Shown here: in pieces, positions 61,502 through 64,000 of the stretch
How the letters are laid out: each line of letters starts with the position of its first letter
How positions within the stretch are numbered: position 1 is the first letter of the stretch
From: M3007 sp031425155
GTDB taxonomy: Bacteria > Bacteroidota > Bacteroidia > Chitinophagales > Saprospiraceae
Length of the DNA: 64,000 bases
Direction: 5' to 3'
Assembly: GCA_031425155.1 (NCBI GenBank)
Contig: JANPIV010000093.1
Location: 1-64,000 of the forward strand
The notes under the pieces: model-generated
Told to the model about the DNA's origin: nothing
Seen by the model: the letters and a program-made list of their open reading frames with translations, nothing else
Databases searched by the model: none
Program-made: the position numbers and the translations under genes

Positions 61502-61631
61502 GAGGCTGTTTCATAAGTATAATTTAGCAGGGTTTAGATGGTTTAGAACCAAACAGAGCATTGATAATCAATGCTCTGTAGAAATTCTAACCCTTCTAAA
61601 CTTTTCTGAACCTGACTTATGAGACAGCCTC
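61502..61631. mobile_element. 130-bp MITE-like element with GAGGCTGTTT ends
   Basis: GAGGCTGTTTCATAAGT (61502-61518) pairs with 61615-61631 with a single mismatch. An inner hairpin, CAGAGCATTGA / TCAATGCTCTG (61554-61578), is perfect. The ends match those of 35884-36045 over the outer ten bases. No flanking duplication is evident. Confidence 0.75.
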
Positions 61632-61705
61632 TTTTTTATAATAGGCTTGTTTCGCTATGACCATCAATATATTTTATAGAAAAAAATTTCGATTGATGAC
61701 ATATG

Positions 61706-61772
61706 ATTGATGAATGTTGATTTTTGATGTAAAAGACACGTCATGGGCCATCAAATATCAACATTCATCAAT
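61706..61772. repeat. 24-bp inverted repeat with ATTGATGAATGTTGAT words
   Basis: 61706-61729 pairs with 61749-61772 with one mismatch; further ATTGATGA words flank both arms. Confidence 0.85.
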
Positions 61773-62046
61773 CTGCATTCATCAATTATTAGTGCCTTCA
61801 GTGCCTCCCAGTTGCATTTTTAAAAAATCAGGCGCATCATTCCTCCCAATTTGGTGCATCTCCCGTTAGGTTGCTTACCTTGCGGGCTTTTAATTGAGAA
61901 ACAAACAGCAAATACGCATTGGCAAAGGGCAACGAGGAACAGGGCAAATATTTATTCGCACTCACCTAATCTTTTGACAATCAATATTTTAACGGTATCT
62001 AATCTTATTCAATTTCAGGGCGGAAAGCAATTTCGTCCATCTGCTT

Positions 62047-63036
62047 ATGGCCAAAAGACCACTCGTCTCCAATCCTGATCTCCTGACCATCCATTCAAAC
62101 TGGGCGGGCAATCCGCTCGACGAAAACGGGCGTTACCGCAATTTGAATCAAGCCAGCGAACGCTCTTATGGCGAGTTATTGCGGTGGCAAACCGGCAGCA
62201 ATCCGCAGAAGACTGAGAAAAAAGCCGACGACTGGAACGTCGGCATTCAGCGGGATTACTCCTTTTTGAAGCATAATAACGATGGCATTGTCTGGCTTGG
62301 CCACGCTACTTTTTTGATCCGCATCGGTGGTCGGCTGGTGCTCACCGATCCGGTTTTTGGCAATTGCGGCCCCGTCAAACGTCGTTCCGATTTGCCTTTT
62401 AATGCCGAAAAAGTGCGCGGCCTTGACTATGTCCTGCTCTCGCACAACCACCGCGACCACGCCGACAAGGCCAGCCTCCAAACTGTACTCTATAATAACC
62501 CGAACGCAACCGTACTCACCGGCCTGCAAACCAGCGCACTGGTGCAAGGCTGGTCGCCCCGTACCCGCATCCAGGAAGCAGGCTGGTGGCAGCAGTACCG
62601 TACGGTGCCGGGACTGGAAATCGTTTACCTGCCCGCTATGCACTGGACCCGTCGGGGTGTGCGCGATCTGAACGATATGCTCTGGGGCAGTTATGTGTTG
62701 CGCGCCAATGGAAAGACGGTTTTCTTCGGAGCGGATAGTGGCTATGATACTCATTTCCAGGAGATTGGCCAGTTTTTCCCGGACATTGACGTGGCCCTGC
62801 TCGGTATCGGTGCCTACTCGCCGCAGTGGTTCATGCAGACCGCTCATACCAATCCGGCGGAGGCTGTGCAGGCCTTCCACGATGTGAACGCCAAAACGCT
62901 GGTGCCCATGCACTACGGCACGTTCGATGTATCCGATGAGCCTTTCGGCGAGCCCTACCGCTGGATTACTAGCCTGGAAGGCGAGGTGCGTGGCCAGTTG
63001 AAATGTCTCGAAATCGGGGAGTTTTTGCCGCTGTAA
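62047..63036 (+). CDS. MBL-fold metallo-hydrolase (NAPE-PLD/UlaG-like)
   Basis: 329 residues. The metallo-beta-lactamase motif is present as SHNHRDHADK (HxHxDH), with upstream WLGHATFLIRIGGRLVLTDPVF, the signature of the UlaG/NAPE-PLD-like group. Further metal ligands lie in LPAMHWTRRG and VPMHYGTFDVSDEPF. Likely a zinc-dependent hydrolase of a phospholipid or other phosphodiester; substrate unknown. No signal peptide. The TTTGCCGCTG tail precedes strong hairpins at 63045-63144. Confidence 0.88.
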   Translation: MAKRPLVSNPDLLTIHSNWAGNPLDENGRYRNLNQASERSYGELLRWQTGSNPQKTEKKADDWNVGIQRDYSFLKHNNDGIVWLGHATFLIRIGGRLVLTDPVFGNCGPVKRRSDLPFNAEKVRGLDYVLLSHNHRDHADKASLQTVLYNNPNATVLTGLQTSALVQGWSPRTRIQEAGWWQQYRTVPGLEIVYLPAMHWTRRGVRDLNDMLWGSYVLRANGKTVFFGADSGYDTHFQEIGQFFPDIDVALLGIGAYSPQWFMQTAHTNPAEAVQAFHDVNAKTLVPMHYGTFDVSDEPFGEPYRWITSLEGEVRGQLKCLEIGEFLPL

Positions 63037-63044
63037 ATTGTACT

Positions 63045-63084
63045 ACCGAACCCTGTTCGGTGAGGTTGTCGAACGGGGTTCGGT
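63045..63084. terminator. 15-bp hairpin after the MBL gene
   Basis: ACCGAACCCTGTTCG pairs with CGAACGGGGTTCGGT with one wobble, followed by GCTACTTTTCC. Confidence 0.65.
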
Positions 63085-63113
63085 GCTACTTTTCCTGTTC
63101 GATATTTGCCCCA

Positions 63114-63144
63114 ATCCTATAAGGTTTTTGAAACCTTATAGGAT
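63114..63144. terminator. 14-bp perfect hairpin between convergent genes
   Basis: ATCCTATAAGGTTT pairs perfectly with AAACCTTATAGGAT around a TTG loop; followed by TTAATTTATT. Confidence 0.7.
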
Positions 63145-63198
63145 TTAATTTATTGATAATCAGAATTTTATATTTAATTATCTGCGAAAATATCTCTT

Positions 63199-64000
63199 CT
63201 ATCTTCCCGCCACCAGTTCCAGTATCCTTCGCATTTCCAGTCGCCACGGTCTGGCACTGCCCACAAAATTATTATTCATAAAACTGAATATCAACGTCTT
63301 ACCGCGCCGGGTGCGCAGGTAACCGCTGATGCACACGACCCCGCCCATCGAGCCGGTTTTGGCAAAAAGCCAGGGCGCAGCCGGCACCGGCTGCCACCAG
63401 TCGAGCGTCGTTTCCGGGGCACCAGCGGTGGGGAAAAGGCCCAACAAACGGTCGTGCGGCTGCTCGCGCCACAGTTTCCAAAGTACAGCGGTGAGGTAGC
63501 GCGGACTGACCAGATTGTAGCGCGAAAGGCCGGAACCGTCCACCCAGCGTGGGGGATTGCCTCGCCCGCCGAAGCCCTTTTCGGGCGAAGGAGGGGTTAT
63601 TGGTGTTGCAAATAGAGAGTCTTTGGCCCATTTTATAATCCTATCCTGCGCCAACAGGTCGTATTTCACCCCGGCACAAACGAGCAGCATTTGCTCCGCA
63701 ATGAAGTTGTCACTTTGGTACATCATGCGGCGGAGGACAGTATCGAGGGGCGTGGAGTAAATACTCGGATTACCCTCCATACGAGACCCTGGCGGAACGT
63801 GGTAACTATTTACCTCTTTATGTAAAGTATCAACTAATAAATCCGGTAAAAACCTTTCTACCTCTCTTACGGAGAAAACCCTTTCAAAGCCTGGCGGAAA
63901 AATTTCACGCCAGTAATAAATCTCATTATCTCTATCCTGGGTAAAAGCATCCGGGAATCGCATCGTCATAGGGGCTTCTCCTAAATAGCCAATTTTCTTC
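63199..64000 (-). CDS. dacB: D-alanyl-D-alanine carboxypeptidase/endopeptidase (PBP4, DacB), partial
   Basis: The reading frame is open to the window edge (KIGYLGEAP precedes the Met at 63969), so the N-terminal part, including the SxxK serine, is outside. Visible are the SxN motif in DGSGLSRYNLVSP and the KTG motif in FAKTGSMGGVV, both typical of S13 low-molecular-weight penicillin-binding proteins, plus the tail FSFMNNNFVG. It trims peptidoglycan peptide stems in the periplasm. A stretch just before VDGSGLSRYN (PPSPEKGFGGRGNPP) looks like a small inserted palindromic element (63549-63605). Confidence 0.88.
   Translation of the reverse strand, partial: KKIGYLGEAPMTMRFPDAFTQDRDNEIYYWREIFPPGFERVFSVREVERFLPDLLVDTLHKEVNSYHVPPGSRMEGNPSIYSTPLDTVLRRMMYQSDNFIAEQMLLVCAGVKYDLLAQDRIIKWAKDSLFATPITPPSPEKGFGGRGNPPRWVDGSGLSRYNLVSPRYLTAVLWKLWREQPHDRLLGLFPTAGAPETTLDWWQPVPAAPWLFAKTGSMGGVVCISGYLRTRRGKTLIFSFMNNNFVGSARPWRLEMRRILELVAGR

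Larger units (their letters stand above)
61475..62046. other. Intergenic region with a MITE and a long inverted repeat
   Basis: 570 bp. The MITE-like element at 61502-61631 and the 24-bp inverted repeat at 61706-61772 occupy most of the left half; the right half is AT-rich and shows nothing recognisable. Confidence 0.6.

Overview
The window looks like a chromosomal piece of a Bacteroidota, probably a Saprospiria-type bacterium (inference, no 16S present). The signs are: seven secreted proteins ending in type IX secretion (T9SS) type A sorting domains; a short primary sigma factor (60605-61474) of the Bacteroidota kind; many intergenic TAnnTTTG/TAnnTTCG -7 boxes, the signature recognised by that sigma; a DUF1800/DUF1501 pair, a DUF4292/EnvC pair and a single-chain glycine decarboxylase. 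I found no rRNA, tRNA, CRISPR array or prophage.

Layout. 1-7 kb: housekeeping and membrane genes (DUF4340, a cytidylate-kinase-like P-loop kinase, a VUT/YhhQ transporter, HscA, Bax-inhibitor-1, a DUF1573 lipoprotein). 7-13 kb: two tandem 577-residue PA-domain T9SS proteins and a BNR-repeat T9SS protein. 13-19 kb: a VapBC-like toxin-antitoxin pair, the DUF1800/DUF1501 operon, a REP-associated tyrosine transposase (RAYT) coupled to a DoxX gene. 19-23 kb: a large type IIG-like restriction-methylation protein with a small coupled acidic ORF. 23-25.5 kb: a cobalamin riboswitch driving a BtuG-like lipoprotein, then a secreted cupredoxin. 25.5-36.8 kb: an OppC permease, mevalonate kinase and retropepsin-like protease cluster, gcvP, envC/DUF4292/TPR, etfBA and a bifunctional nuclease. 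37-45 kb: large secreted proteins, a GNAT acetyltransferase and an SDR. 45.1-49.5 kb: one 1446-residue protein combining TIR, CHAT, STAND NTPase and TPR parts. 49.7-54.8 kb: sucD, a DivIC/FtsB-like protein, adk, a PfkB kinase, an AlkA-like glycosylase, an SDR and DoxX. 55-64 kb: a giant HYR/dockerin-like T9SS protein, the sigma factor, an MBL hydrolase and a partial PBP4.

The strongest candidate for an undescribed system is the single-gene TIR-CHAT-STAND-TPR protein. It carries two different effector modules (TIR NADase-like and caspase-like CHAT with a visible His/Cys pair) on one STAND switch, which suggests an abortive-infection or programmed-death device.

A second theme is small mobile or palindromic DNA. 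A 22-nt GC-rich palindrome recurs at six loci and is always read as VPAGSAA inside ORFs. The RAYT gene carries a perfect inverted pair of 25-bp hairpins starting with GTAG inside its own reading frame. There are three MITE-like elements with clear terminal inverted repeats, and a TGTCATnCCG family of long inverted repeats. Many intergenic regions also hold their own short word repeated directly and then inverted. All positions were read by eye; no alignment or database search was run.
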